A stretch of 35,052 nucleotides of DNA from Candidatus Yonathbacteria bacterium RIFCSPLOWO2_01_FULL_47_33b (GCA_001823575.1 MHUW01000013.1:1-35052); one strand, 5' to 3'; positions 16,656 to 26,465 are shown, counted from the stretch's first letter. Notes: generated by a model from the letters alone, not told the origin. Program-made: numbers and translations.

Positions 16656-17288
16656 TTACGTCCGCAGGTTGTCTTTGCTCCACTCGGGGATGGAGCAGGC
16701 TTTGCGTTCGACGGGGGAGGCGGGGCGGATGTGGTGTTCGTTGCCGGTAGGGATGAGCGGAAAATGGATCACCGTGTCGAGGGCTTCGGCAATATGAGAG
16801 AGGTTTTCCTCTGCGGTTATCCAATCAGTCCCAAAACGTTTGAGTGAGACGGGGCGCGAATAGCCGCGCAATGTTTTTTCGCCATTCGTCACGAGGAAGT
16901 ATTCGTGAAAGTACGAGAGGGCGAGTTCTCGTACTGTTTTGTAAATAGGGTCTCGGTAGCGGAGCACAGCATGGTTGGTTTTTGAGATGGCGCCCCAGTA
17001 ACCGTTCTTTTTGTAGAGTGCGACGACATGGTCAGAATCAATCTCGATGTTCACCGTTTTGAGGTCAAGAAGAAGCGGACGCTCACCTTGAAGCCAGAGT
17101 GCGACGGCTGCAAGGAGCGCTCCTTCGATGCAGTGTGCTTTTTGCTCGCGGAGAACACGGCGTGGCGAGAGATATGTCTCACCATTTTTTTCATGATTTT
17201 GTGGAAGTGCATCCAAATAGTCTTGAATCTTTTGTGGCGTCGAAAGTTTCTTTAAAACCGCAAGCTCTTCTTTTGATAGTCCGAACAT
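16656..17288 (-). CDS. Hypothetical protein, possibly transglutaminase-like
   Basis: AHCIEGALLAAVALWLQGERPLLLDL ... DHVVALYKKNGYWGAISKTNH (Cys/His arrangement). Confidence 0.6.
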   Translation of the reverse strand: MFGLSKEELAVLKKLSTPQKIQDYLDALPQNHEKNGETYLSPRRVLREQKAHCIEGALLAAVALWLQGERPLLLDLKTVNIEIDSDHVVALYKKNGYWGAISKTNHAVLRYRDPIYKTVRELALSYFHEYFLVTNGEKTLRGYSRPVSLKRFGTDWITAEENLSHIAEALDTVIHFPLIPTGNEHHIRPASPVERKACSIPEWSKDNLRT

Positions 17289-17321
17289 AAGGATAGTATG
17301 ACAGAGATTAAGATTTTTGTC

Positions 17322-17951
17322 CTATAAGAGTGATTTCAAAAACGGCAGAACAAAAAGACCAAAGATAGCCCATTGCACAAAGAGTGCCAACGCAGCAAGA
17401 GGGTAGTGCCAGATCTTGCGAAGAGTGCGCGCAGTACCAAAGCGTTCCTCGGTAACGAGATATGCGAGGAACGGGAAGAGTGCGTAGACGACAGCAATCA
17501 AGAGCGCGAGGGGTATACCAAGAGGGGTAGTAAAAACACCAAAGAGAATAGCACCCCCTTGTTCGGTGGCGACACCAAGAAGTCCCGTAAGTACAAAGAC
17601 ATCTGTTTTTGAAAAACTTATTTTTCTCAAAAGAAGGTACCACGTGGTAACAACAAAAAAGTAATAGAAGAATCCCAGGAATAAATCAGTGAAGGGGTCG
17701 GGGCTCAAAAGAATGCGTTCGCTTGCGGGGAGGGGGAGGTTGTTTAGAATAGCGAATGTTTCAATAAGGAGTCCAAAGAGTACTCCCGAACCGATAAACG
17801 CTAAAGGAAGAGACAAGGGGCTTATCAGAGAACTTATTTGCTTGCGATAGAGTGCAACAAATATCCAGAGGGGCCAAATAAAGAACATCGGGTTGTTGAT
17901 GCCGAAAACGAGCAGGATGATTCCCAAGAAGAACAGAGTGTTCCTTTTCAT
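17322..17951 (-). CDS. Polytopic membrane protein of unknown function
   Basis: Multiple hydrophobic segments; start set at MKRNTLFF. Confidence 0.65.
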   Translation of the reverse strand: MKRNTLFFLGIILLVFGINNPMFFIWPLWIFVALYRKQISSLISPLSLPLAFIGSGVLFGLLIETFAILNNLPLPASERILLSPDPFTDLFLGFFYYFFVVTTWYLLLRKISFSKTDVFVLTGLLGVATEQGGAILFGVFTTPLGIPLALLIAVVYALFPFLAYLVTEERFGTARTLRKIWHYPLAALALFVQWAIFGLFVLPFLKSLL

Positions 17952-18047
17952 GTGCACATAATACCAGCCGAACACGTTGACAAAAAGGTAAAAATATGCT
18001 TATCTAGTATGAGATTTTACTTTTAGTTACTTGAAAAAGGAGTTGTT

Positions 18048-18437
18048 ATGAGCGCACTGTTAACACGAACGAAAGTCAGGAATGCTTTGTGGAACTATGG
18101 TAAAGCATGGGAAACTCAAAATCCCAATCTTATTCTTTCGATATTCACCGAAGACGCCACGTACCAAGAAGGACCATTCGCTGAGCCGATGGTTGGCTGG
18201 GATGCAATCCGTGCCTACTGGGAAAAGAAAGTTGTTCAAGAACAAAGAGATATTCGCTTTCACGTGGAGAATATTCTCATCGAAGGTAATGTCGCCGTCG
18301 TGGAATGGATTGCGGACTTTGTCGATGTGGTCAAGAACGAAGGAGCCCATCTTTATGAAGTCGCGTTTTTGGAATTTTCGGGTGACCACATTAAATCCTT
18401 GCGAGAAACATGGCGTTCGGAGCGCACGCCGCTCTAG
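18048..18437 (+). CDS. SnoaL/NTF2-like protein
   Basis: VRNALWNYGKAWETQNPNLILSIFTEDATYQEGPFAEPMVGWDAIRAYW. Confidence 0.8.
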   Translation: MSALLTRTKVRNALWNYGKAWETQNPNLILSIFTEDATYQEGPFAEPMVGWDAIRAYWEKKVVQEQRDIRFHVENILIEGNVAVVEWIADFVDVVKNEGAHLYEVAFLEFSGDHIKSLRETWRSERTPL

Positions 18438-18553
18438 GGTGTATGTGATAGCTTTCAACCACCTCTTTATGGGGTGGTTTTTTGTTTGCACATAATTTTG
18501 TTGTGGTACAATAAAGAAGTCTAGTTTTAATAGTTACGTAACACATTTTTAAT

Positions 18554-18790
18554 ATGTTGAAATTTGCAAAGTTTATGGCGACGGCACCGGGAAGGATTAT
18601 CCGCGTTGTTGCTGGGGCAGCAATTATTTGGTGGGGAAGTATGATCGGTGACACCACCACCGGAATGGTTGTCATTCTTGTTGGCGCAATTCCATTTTTT
18701 GCAGGGATCCTCAACCTCTGCATGATCGCACCATTCATCGGTGTACCATTCAAAGGAAAAGACATTTTGGCGTTGCCTGACGCACAGTAG
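18554..18790 (+). CDS. DUF2892/YgaP-like small membrane protein
   Basis: ATAPGRIIRVVAGAAIIWWGSM...GAIPFFAGILNLCMIAPFIGVPF. Confidence 0.7.
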   Translation: MLKFAKFMATAPGRIIRVVAGAAIIWWGSMIGDTTTGMVVILVGAIPFFAGILNLCMIAPFIGVPFKGKDILALPDAQ

Positions 18791-18802
18791 GTAGAAAGTA
18801 GT

Positions 18803-19093
18803 ATGAGCACACCCAATAAAGTTCATCCAACAACGGTAGGTGGTCTTGATGCAACAAAAAAGCTCGGCGTCATGGTCGGGGAGTTGCGCTACGATCTTCT
18901 CGTAGAGGTTTTACAGGGGCTACACAGTGAGCTCATACGACAGCGCGATAGCGATGAAGGGAAGGGTCGAGCGCGCCTTGCTTCCATCCTCGACGAGGCC
19001 GCAGGACAGCTGGAGGGGACCATGGATTCCCTCGATAAAGCTGTTTCTATCTGTCAGCACTATATTGACGAAGAAAAGAAGCTCGCCCAGTAA
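18803..19093 (+). CDS. Hypothetical protein
   Basis: 96 aa ORF upstream of the ABC-F gene. Confidence 0.55.
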   Translation: MSTPNKVHPTTVGGLDATKKLGVMVGELRYDLLVEVLQGLHSELIRQRDSDEGKGRARLASILDEAAGQLEGTMDSLDKAVSICQHYIDEEKKLAQ

Positions 19094-19160
19094 CGCCTTG
19101 TTTTTTGGGCACTAATACCGCGCGCCCTTGGCCTTTTTGTGAAAATGAGGTATGGTGTGA

Positions 19161-19356
19161 GAGCCTACCAAAAAGTTTAATGCTTTTCCAAAGACTCAAA
19201 TTTCTAGGCAAAAACCGCGAAGAACGAGAAGCCGTATCGGGATACGGCGACGAGTGATGAGCGGTTTTGGACAGGAATTTGAGTATTTGGGGATGCAAGC
19301 CCCTTGTCGAAAGACAAGTTTTTGATGATTTTGCGGTTAAACTTTTTGGTAGGCTC
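19161..19356 (+). ncRNA. Multi-stem structured element upstream of the ABC-F gene
   Basis: 20-bp perfect closing stem GAGCCTACCAAAAAGTTTAA/TTAAACTTTTTGGTAGGCTC plus at least 4 internal stems. Confidence 0.6.
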
Positions 19357-19361
19357 ATACT

Positions 19362-20837
19362 ATGGCCGCAGGCGACGTTGTTTTACGATTTGAAAATGTC
19401 TCGTTTGAATACGGGCACAATAAACCAATCCTCGAAGAGGTGAGCTTTCCTGTGCGTCGCGGATCAAAATTAACCCTCATGGGGCAGAACGGCGCGGGGA
19501 AGTCTACGATTTTTGGTCTCATTACGGGGAGCCTCAAGCCCGAGGACGGAGACATTCATATTTCACGAGGCGTCTCTATCGCCATCTCACGCCAGGTCAT
19601 TCCTCGCGACCAGATGGAGCTTACCGTGCGTGAATTTTTTGAAAAATGTTTCCCCAAGAAGATTTACGACATCGATCCTAGAATTGATACCGTGCTTGAA
19701 GTGGTAAACCTCAAGGGGCATGAGAAGCTGCATGACCGCATTATCAAGTCATTTTCGGGCGGACAGCAGGCGCGTCTCCTTCTTGCATCGGCGCTCATTC
19801 AGGACCCCGATGTACTCCTTCTCGACGAACCAACCAACAACCTCGACAAGGCAGGTATCGCACACCTCACTGATTTTCTTAAAAAATACGAAAAGACCTG
19901 TATCGTAATTTCCCATGATGCAGATTTTTTGAACTCGTTTACCGAAGGGGTGCTCTATCTCAACATTCACACGCGCAAGATTGAACAGTTTGTCGGTGAC
20001 TATTTCGATGTGGTAAAACAGATTACCGCGCAGATTGAAAAGGAAAACATGAAGAATGCACAGCTCGCGAAAGAAATCCAGGCAAACAAAGACAAGGCAA
20101 ACTTCTTTGCGATGAAAGGAGGACAGATGCGTATGGTGGCAAAGCGTATGCGCGAAAAAGCGGAGGAGATGGAAGAGGCAAAGGTTGATGTCCGTAAAGA
20201 AGACAAAACTATTCGTGCTTTTGTTATCCCCTCACAACCCGAGCTCACCGGAGAAATCCTTGGTATCTCATCATTCACCGTGCTCAAAAATCACCAGCCC
20301 GTAGAGCGCACCACAAAAATATCGCTCAAAAAGAAACATCACTTACTTCTTGCAGGTCCAAACGGTATCGGCAAGTCCACACTCCTTGAAGCGCTCGCAA
20401 CGGGCAAGGCAAAGGGCACCAAAATTGCGGACGGCGTGCGCATTGGTTACTACCGCCAAGATTTCTCAACCCTTGATTTTAATGACACGGTTTATCAATC
20501 CCTTGCACGCGCTATTGAGTCCGTCGACGGCAAGCTCGACGAAGAGCGTATGCGTTCGGTTGCCGCAAGTTTCCTTATTACGAGCGATGTCATCTATACC
20601 AAGATTGGCAGCCTCTCGGAGGGGCAGAAGGGGCTCGTGGCTTTTGCACAACTCGTCCTCGAGCGTCCTGGTCTCCTCATCCTCGATGAGCCGACGAACC
20701 ATATCAACTTTCGCCATTTGCCAGTGATTGCCAAGGCCCTTAGTCAATACGAAGGTGCGATGATTCTCGTTTCTCACGTACCAGAGTTCGTGAAGCAGAT
20801 CCGCATTGATGAGGTGCTGGATTTGGAGAAAAATTAG
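19362..20837 (+). CDS. ABC-F family ATPase
   Basis: Two ABC domains (GQNGAGKSTIFGLITG, FSGGQQARLLLASALIQDPDVLLLDEPTNNLD; GPNGIGKSTLLEAL, LSEGQKGLVAFAQLVLERPGLLILDEPTNHIN). Confidence 0.93.
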   Translation: MAAGDVVLRFENVSFEYGHNKPILEEVSFPVRRGSKLTLMGQNGAGKSTIFGLITGSLKPEDGDIHISRGVSIAISRQVIPRDQMELTVREFFEKCFPKKIYDIDPRIDTVLEVVNLKGHEKLHDRIIKSFSGGQQARLLLASALIQDPDVLLLDEPTNNLDKAGIAHLTDFLKKYEKTCIVISHDADFLNSFTEGVLYLNIHTRKIEQFVGDYFDVVKQITAQIEKENMKNAQLAKEIQANKDKANFFAMKGGQMRMVAKRMREKAEEMEEAKVDVRKEDKTIRAFVIPSQPELTGEILGISSFTVLKNHQPVERTTKISLKKKHHLLLAGPNGIGKSTLLEALATGKAKGTKIADGVRIGYYRQDFSTLDFNDTVYQSLARAIESVDGKLDEERMRSVAASFLITSDVIYTKIGSLSEGQKGLVAFAQLVLERPGLLILDEPTNHINFRHLPVIAKALSQYEGAMILVSHVPEFVKQIRIDEVLDLEKN

Positions 20838-20902
20838 TCGCAGTTGACAAGGCCACAGGAGAGGCGTACGCTTTATTTTAGCAATTCTTTAAGGAGAGAG
20901 TC

Positions 20903-21247
20903 ATGGACAAGCAGGCCAGTTCTTCAGAGGATTTTTTTACATATTGGTCAAACCTTGCAAAAACGGACCCCAAACGTTTCGAACAGGAACGTAAGGAGGC
21001 GACGGAAGCAGTTATTTTGAGCGCACGACCAGAAAAGCAACAACGCTTAAGGGGTCTTCAGTGGCGTATTGATATGGAGCGCTTGCGTGCAAGCAACCCG
21101 CTTTCGGCCGCTATCCGCTTGCACACGATGATGATGGACTTTATCTTTTCTGATAAAGGTTTCCCGCGCATCGCATCTTTGTTCAAGCAAACAATCGTCA
21201 TCGCTAAAAATATGGAGGAAGAATTGTCGCTCCTGCCTAAAAAATAG
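20903..21247 (+). CDS. Hypothetical protein (DUF3135-like architecture, tentative)
   Basis: 114 aa: FFTYWSNLAKTDPKRFEQERKEATEAVI...QQRLRGLQWRIDMERLRASNPLSAAIRL. Confidence 0.6.
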   Translation: MDKQASSSEDFFTYWSNLAKTDPKRFEQERKEATEAVILSARPEKQQRLRGLQWRIDMERLRASNPLSAAIRLHTMMMDFIFSDKGFPRIASLFKQTIVIAKNMEEELSLLPKK

Positions 21248-21301
21248 TTGAAACAAGTTAAACCAGCCATTCCATGGCTGGTTTTTTGTACAGACGTTTA
21301 A

Positions 21302-21643
21302 ATGAGGTATACTTACCTTATGGAACAATTTCATTTTGAACAGTCACCAGAAAAAGAACCACTTCCTCTCGAGGGGCGCACGGAGGTGATTAGTTCTCCT
21401 CAAGATATCGAGGGGCAGCTTGATGCTTCGCAGTCGCACTACGAAGAGGCGTTGGAAAAGTTGCGCGCAGGAGACCGCGGTGATATTGAGTATCTTGAGG
21501 AGATGCAGATAAATCTCATTGCGTGGAAAAATGTATTTGATATTCGTTTCGGAACGCTCAGTAACGAGAACGCCGTTGTTCATAATGCGGTACTCGTTCG
21601 TCTTGATGAGGTCTCGCAGGCTCTTGAGGACGCAAGAAAGTAG
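21302..21643 (+). CDS. Hypothetical protein
   Basis: 113 aa ORF, coding-like. Confidence 0.5.
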   Translation: MRYTYLMEQFHFEQSPEKEPLPLEGRTEVISSPQDIEGQLDASQSHYEEALEKLRAGDRGDIEYLEEMQINLIAWKNVFDIRFGTLSNENAVVHNAVLVRLDEVSQALEDARK

Positions 21644-21646
21644 AAC

Positions 21647-22216
21647 ATGGATATTTTTTCTCACGGACTATGGGCAGCAGCTGCTGCGAAGGGCGTGAAC
21701 CAGGCGCAAGATAAGCGCCGTGTTAACATTTGGGCAGCAGCGCTTTGGGGAGTGTTTCCTGACCTTTTTGCTTTTTCGATACCATTCCTCTGGCTTCTCT
21801 GGTCGTTTACGTTTGGCGACCTTCCTATCGCAAGCCTTCAGGCTGACAGGCCTCCTCTTGGTGAGCCTATAGGGCGTGACTCACTATGGATATTTCAACT
21901 CTCTTCGGCTCTTTACAACGTAAGCCACAGCCTCATTATTTTTACCGTAGTATTTTTAGGGGTGTGGGCATATTTTAAACAAGCACGCCTCGAGCTCATT
22001 GGCTGGCTTCTTCACATTCTTACTGATGTACCAACGCACACATACGCATTCTTTCCCACGCCCGTATTTTGGCCACTCTTCGACTGGAAGTTTGACGGTT
22101 TCGTATGGGGGCAGCCATGGTTTATATTGCTCAATTACTCATTGCTACTCCTTGTCTTTGCATTTTTGTGGAAACGGCATCGAACGCTATCCTTACACAA
22201 GGAAGTAAAAGAATAA
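21647..22216 (+). CDS. YdjM-like membrane-bound metal-dependent hydrolase family protein
   Basis: MDIFSHGLWAAAAAKGVN..., multiple TM segments, LLHILTDVPTHT. Confidence 0.65.
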   Translation: MDIFSHGLWAAAAAKGVNQAQDKRRVNIWAAALWGVFPDLFAFSIPFLWLLWSFTFGDLPIASLQADRPPLGEPIGRDSLWIFQLSSALYNVSHSLIIFTVVFLGVWAYFKQARLELIGWLLHILTDVPTHTYAFFPTPVFWPLFDWKFDGFVWGQPWFILLNYSLLLLVFAFLWKRHRTLSLHKEVKE

Positions 22217-22443
22217 AAGCTCCATCATGGAAAGGTAGGGAAGGACACCAAAATATTTGACAAAAAAGTCAATATGGTATATACTTGTCGTAACTTCATC
22301 TCACGAGTTTTTGTCCCGTAAGGTTGTCCTAATGTCCTGTAAGCAGGCCTCAAAAGCACATTCTTCAGTAGCGCACAGAGGCTTTTCGAGAATTTAACGA
22401 AGAGTAATCAGGGCCCGTTTGTACGGGTTCTTTAGAATAATAT

Positions 22444-23685
22444 ATGGAACAGAAACGTACATTTAGTAGAAATTCGAGTGCTGGTCGTCCACCGCTTAGC
22501 GGTCGTCGTACCCCTGCGCGCGGCGGTACTTTCGGCGGATCACGCCGCTCCCCTGCTCGTGGCGCTCGCAAAGGGCAACACATCGATATTTCTCGATTTA
22601 TCAATAAGACCGTCATTACCGAAGAGGCAGTGGTTTTTGTGCCTGAACATTTGTTCAAGGACTTTAATATTGACGCACGCTTGAAAGCGAACATTCTTAC
22701 GAAAGGATACAATGAGCCAACGCCGATTCAGGATCGCGTTATCCCGCACATTCTCCATGGTCAGGACGTAGTAGGTATTGCAAACACCGGTACTGGCAAG
22801 ACCGCGGCATTTCTTGTACCGCTTATCAATAAAGTTCTCGCAAATCCAAACAAGGAAAAGGTTCTTGTCCTTGCACCAACACGTGAACTCGCTCAGCAGA
22901 TTGAAGCAGAGCTCAAGGAGTTTGTAAAAGGCCTCAAGATTTTTTCAGTATGTTGTGTTGGTGGTGCGCCTATTGGTCGCCAGATCAACGATCTTCGTTA
23001 TCACAACAACTTTGTTATTGGTACCCCTGGTCGTATCAAGGATCTCATCGAGCGCAAGTGCCTTGATCTCTCAGGGTTCAAGTCGGTAGTACTCGACGAG
23101 GCAGACCGCATGCTCGATATGGGATTCATTAATGATATGAAATTCCTCATGAGCCTCATGTCAAAGGAGGACCGCCACACGCTATTCTTCTCGGCAACGC
23201 TCTCGAAAGAGATTGAAGCGCTCATCAAGGACTTCCTTAAGGACCCGGTTATGGTCTCGGTAAAGACACAGGACACGTCAAAGAACGTTGAGCAGGACGT
23301 GGTGCACATCAAGGCGGGGGAGGACAAGATTGAGGTTCTTCATAATCTTTTGATTCAGCCAGAATTCAAGAAAGTATTGATTTTCGGCCGTACAAAACAT
23401 GGTGTAGAGAAACTTTCTCATTCCCTCGTACAACGCGGATTCAAAGCGCAGTCAATTCACGGCGACAAGAACCAGGGACAGCGTCAGCGCGCCCTCGACC
23501 TCTTCAAGAAAGATGTTGCACAGGTGCTCGTCGCAACGGATGTTGCTGCCCGCGGACTCGACATTGCCGGCGTATCTCATGTTATCAACTTTGATATCCC
23601 TGAGACCTACGACGACTACGTACACCGCATTGGCCGTACTGGTCGCGCCGGCAAGAGCGGCAAGGCGTTGACGTTTATTGGGTAG
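22444..23685 (+). CDS. DEAD-box RNA helicase
   Basis: ANTGTGKTAAFLVPL, PTRELAQQ, TPGRIKDL, VLDEADRMLDMGF, SATLS, VATDVAARGLDI, HRIGRTGRAG. Confidence 0.97.
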   Translation: MEQKRTFSRNSSAGRPPLSGRRTPARGGTFGGSRRSPARGARKGQHIDISRFINKTVITEEAVVFVPEHLFKDFNIDARLKANILTKGYNEPTPIQDRVIPHILHGQDVVGIANTGTGKTAAFLVPLINKVLANPNKEKVLVLAPTRELAQQIEAELKEFVKGLKIFSVCCVGGAPIGRQINDLRYHNNFVIGTPGRIKDLIERKCLDLSGFKSVVLDEADRMLDMGFINDMKFLMSLMSKEDRHTLFFSATLSKEIEALIKDFLKDPVMVSVKTQDTSKNVEQDVVHIKAGEDKIEVLHNLLIQPEFKKVLIFGRTKHGVEKLSHSLVQRGFKAQSIHGDKNQGQRQRALDLFKKDVAQVLVATDVAARGLDIAGVSHVINFDIPETYDDYVHRIGRTGRAGKSGKALTFIG

Positions 23686-23770
23686 GTATTTCACAAAAAA
23701 ACGCACGGACTAGTCCGTGCGTTTTTTTGTTTGTTACTGCGACTGACTTTTTTCAATGAAAAACTAGTGC

Positions 23771-23798
23771 TTGACACTGTGCGCACAGTGTATATACT
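23771..23798 (+). promoter_or_regulatory. Promoter with embedded palindromic operator of the toxin-antitoxin module
   Basis: TTGACA-16 nt-TATACT with CACTGTGCGCACAGTG palindrome in the spacer. Confidence 0.75.
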
Positions 23799-23807
23799 GA
23801 ATATATT

Positions 23808-24071
23808 ATGAATACAACCGTCAATGTGCGACTTGAAAAGAAGATAAAGGCAGAGGCAAGCAAGACTCTTTCGGGGCTTGGACTGGATATGTCTACGGCA
23901 GTCAAAATGTTTCTTTATCAGGTGGTTGCCGAGCAAGGCATCCCTTTTGTTCCTACAAAAAATCCAGCTGCCATACGAGCGCGCTGGGACGCACAGGTGG
24001 CAGAGGCGCTCAAAGGTCCTGGATATAAAACTGCAGCTGAACTTCATCGAGCACTCGCTAAAATAAAATAA
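23808..24071 (+). CDS. RelB/DinJ family antitoxin
   Basis: MNTTVNVRLEKKIKAEASKTLSGLGLDMSTAVKMFLYQVVAEQGIPF. Confidence 0.92.
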   Translation: MNTTVNVRLEKKIKAEASKTLSGLGLDMSTAVKMFLYQVVAEQGIPFVPTKNPAAIRARWDAQVAEALKGPGYKTAAELHRALAKIK

Positions 24072-24073
24072 CA

Positions 24074-24380
24074 ATGTATCTCATCCAGCCCACAAAAGAC
24101 TACGAGAGGTCTTATATGAAATTGCTGAGATCTGGGACAAAGAAAAAAGTTTTTGATGATATTGCGCTTGTCCTCGACGTACTTGTTTGCGGAGAACCAC
24201 TGGATGCAAAATATCGCGACCATAAACTTCAAGGAGACTATGCAGGGTATCGGGAATGTCATATACGGGCAGACAAAAAGTTTAGGGCCAAGCCCCGAAT
24301 CAGCTGATTCGCAAATTAGGGAGAAATCATTCGTTCTGGTGCTTATGGACCTAGGGTCGCATGCGTATTTGTTTGAGTGA
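24074..24380 (+). pseudogene. YafQ/RelE-family toxin, disrupted near the C-terminus
   Basis: YRDHKLQGDYAGYRECHIRAD then KKFRAKPRIS*; the expected tail (EKSFVLVLMDLGSHAYLFE*) is in another frame after a ~45-nt repeat-like segment. Confidence 0.75.
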
Positions 24381-24440
24381 TTGCCATAATGACTCACTAG
24401 TTTCTTTAAAAAAGGATAGCCACGTGCTATCCTTTTTTAT

Positions 24441-25058
24441 ATGTCCACACGACAGGTCGCTTTTTTGGGATTTGCAATTTTGATATTGGCGCCTATTTTG
24501 TATTTGGTGTTTCGCGGTGACCGTATTACCAACTATCCACCAAAGAATCAAACCATTGTTGCGTTTGGTGATAGTTTGGTCGAGGGCGTTGGTTCGACAG
24601 CAGGAAATGATTTTGTGTCGGTCGTGGAGCGTACGCTAGGGGTGAGTATTGCCAACAAAGGAAAAAGCGGGGATACCACGGCGAACGGAATTGCGCGGGT
24701 AGATGAAGTCCTCGCCGAAGACCCGGGGATTGTCATCGTGCTTCTGGGTGGGAACGACGCACTTCGTCGTATATCGAAACAAGAGACCTTTGCAAACCTT
24801 GGTACTATCATTGAGCGGTTTCAGTCTGCAGGTGCTGTGGTAGTGCTCCTGGGTGTGCGTGGGGGTATCCTTGGTGATGGGTATGCGAATGAATTTGAAG
24901 CACTTGCGGAAACATACCACATGCCGTACGTTTCAAATGTTTTGGAGGGGCTCATCACGAATCCAAAGCTTATGTCTGACGGCATTCACCCCAACGATCA
25001 AGGGTATGCTATCGTTGCCGAGCGTGTCATCGAGATACTCCAAGAAGTATTGCGTTAG
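24441..25058 (+). CDS. SGNH/GDSL hydrolase (TesA-like esterase)
   Basis: IVAFGDSLVEGVGSTAGNDFVS...LLGGNDALR...DGIHPNDQGYAIVAERV. Confidence 0.93.
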   Translation: MSTRQVAFLGFAILILAPILYLVFRGDRITNYPPKNQTIVAFGDSLVEGVGSTAGNDFVSVVERTLGVSIANKGKSGDTTANGIARVDEVLAEDPGIVIVLLGGNDALRRISKQETFANLGTIIERFQSAGAVVVLLGVRGGILGDGYANEFEALAETYHMPYVSNVLEGLITNPKLMSDGIHPNDQGYAIVAERVIEILQEVLR

Positions 25059-25179
25059 AACCTGCCTAGAAGTTATACACAGTTTCTGTTCCCAAGGAGG
25101 TTGCACCAGAGTATACTATAGGGAGCAGGGTGAACTCACTCTGCAAAGGTCGTGAGTAGAGAGAAAGCATCGCATTTAT

Positions 25180-25395
25180 ATGAAAGCATTACACGTGCTC
25201 GCGTTTGTACTTCTCGTTGTTGGCGGTTTGAACTGGGGCCTTATGGCATTTGGTTACAATCTCGTCAGCATGCTTGTCGGCGCATGGCCGGCGGTAGAGA
25301 AGATTGTGTATGTCCTCGTGGGACTTTCAGCCGTATATTTTGCCGTCACACACAAAAGCGACTGCAAGATGTGCTCGCCAGGAATGACCGCATAG
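25180..25395 (+). CDS. DUF378 family small membrane protein
   Basis: LVVGGLNWGLMAFGYNLVSMLVG...VLVGLSAVYFAV. Confidence 0.88.
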   Translation: MKALHVLAFVLLVVGGLNWGLMAFGYNLVSMLVGAWPAVEKIVYVLVGLSAVYFAVTHKSDCKMCSPGMTA

Positions 25396-25453
25396 TTGCG
25401 TTTTGTGAAAAATGCCGCGCTTTACTACACGGCATTTTTCTGTGAAATAATTC

Positions 25454-26464
25454 ATGAAATATTTTTTTGCCACATTCCTCTTATTTTTTTCTCTTGCCTG
25501 TTCAGTGTGGGCAGCAACGGATACCCCCGTTCAAAATGCAGGTTTCGCACCTGCAAATATTTGGTATTCGGTTGACCACTTTTTTGCGGGAGACAATATT
25601 CGTATCTACACGGTTATCTTTAACGGAAGCCTCTACGACCTTGTGGGTACGGTCGAGTTTTTTGATAACGGAATCCTTATTGGGAAAACTGATTTTTCTG
25701 TTTCGAAGGGCGGACATGTGCGTGATGTATCAGTCCCATGGAAGGCAACCGAAGGCAAGCACTTGATTACGGCGCAAACAACCGCTGTCTCTATGATTAA
25801 GGACGGCAAAAAGGTTCCCGTGATGCTTGAGAATGTTGATGCCGGGAAAAGCGAGCGACTGGTCGACCTTGATACTGATGGTGATGATATCGGCAACAGT
25901 AAAGACATTGATGATGACAATGACGGCATCTCTGATGTTGACGAGGTGCGCAAAGGGACTGACCCGTTGAAGAAAGATACTGATGGTAATGGTGTTTCTG
26001 ATAAAGAGGAAATAGAACTTGCAGAAAAACGCGCCGCTCTAGAAAAAAGCGCAACAACGACACCACTCTCACCAAAAGGAAGTATCGCGGGCACTCTTGA
26101 AACCGTAGAGGGTGCAATTCCTGCGCCAGTAAAAGCAGGGGCCGTTTTAGGGGCAAATATTGTTGAGGATTTTCGTGTTGGAGAAGGGTATCAGTTTCGC
26201 CTCGCAAAAGAGGAAAAAGCGCGCGAGATAGTTTCTCTTAAGGCACAGCAGGCAGCGAGTGCCACAAGTACCAGCAAGCAAAGCATCGCAGGGGCTACCG
26301 ATAGGATGCTCAACGTGGCAGAGAAGCCATTTGCGTATGTACTTTTTGCCATCTTTGCGGTACTGCAATATGCATTTGAATGGCAGATTGTCTTTTATGG
26401 AATTATCTTATACACCTTGTACCGCTTGCTTAAATGGGGAATTAGGCGTGCGCGTGACCGGTAG
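25454..26464 (+). CDS. Secreted/membrane protein with Ca-binding thrombospondin-type-3-like repeats
   Basis: Signal peptide; DLDTDGDDIGNSKDIDDDNDGISDVDEVRKGTDPLKKDTDGNGVSDKEE; C-terminal TM. Confidence 0.8.
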   Translation: MKYFFATFLLFFSLACSVWAATDTPVQNAGFAPANIWYSVDHFFAGDNIRIYTVIFNGSLYDLVGTVEFFDNGILIGKTDFSVSKGGHVRDVSVPWKATEGKHLITAQTTAVSMIKDGKKVPVMLENVDAGKSERLVDLDTDGDDIGNSKDIDDDNDGISDVDEVRKGTDPLKKDTDGNGVSDKEEIELAEKRAALEKSATTTPLSPKGSIAGTLETVEGAIPAPVKAGAVLGANIVEDFRVGEGYQFRLAKEEKAREIVSLKAQQAASATSTSKQSIAGATDRMLNVAEKPFAYVLFAIFAVLQYAFEWQIVFYGIILYTLYRLLKWGIRRARDR

Positions 26465-26465
26465 G

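Noticed and set aside
23694-23729. Inverted repeat after the DEAD-box gene as a mobile repeat
   Set aside because: AAAAAAACGCACGGACTAGTCCGTGCGTTTTTTT is an ordinary bidirectional terminator.
25108-25125. T7-like promoter (TATACTATAGGGAG), also at 29663-29677
   Set aside because: Only the initiation-side bases resemble T7; the upstream recognition part is absent and TATACT is an ordinary -10.
25860-26010. Asp-rich tandem repeat as a new repeat family
   Set aside because: It matches common thrombospondin type 3-like calcium-binding repeats.
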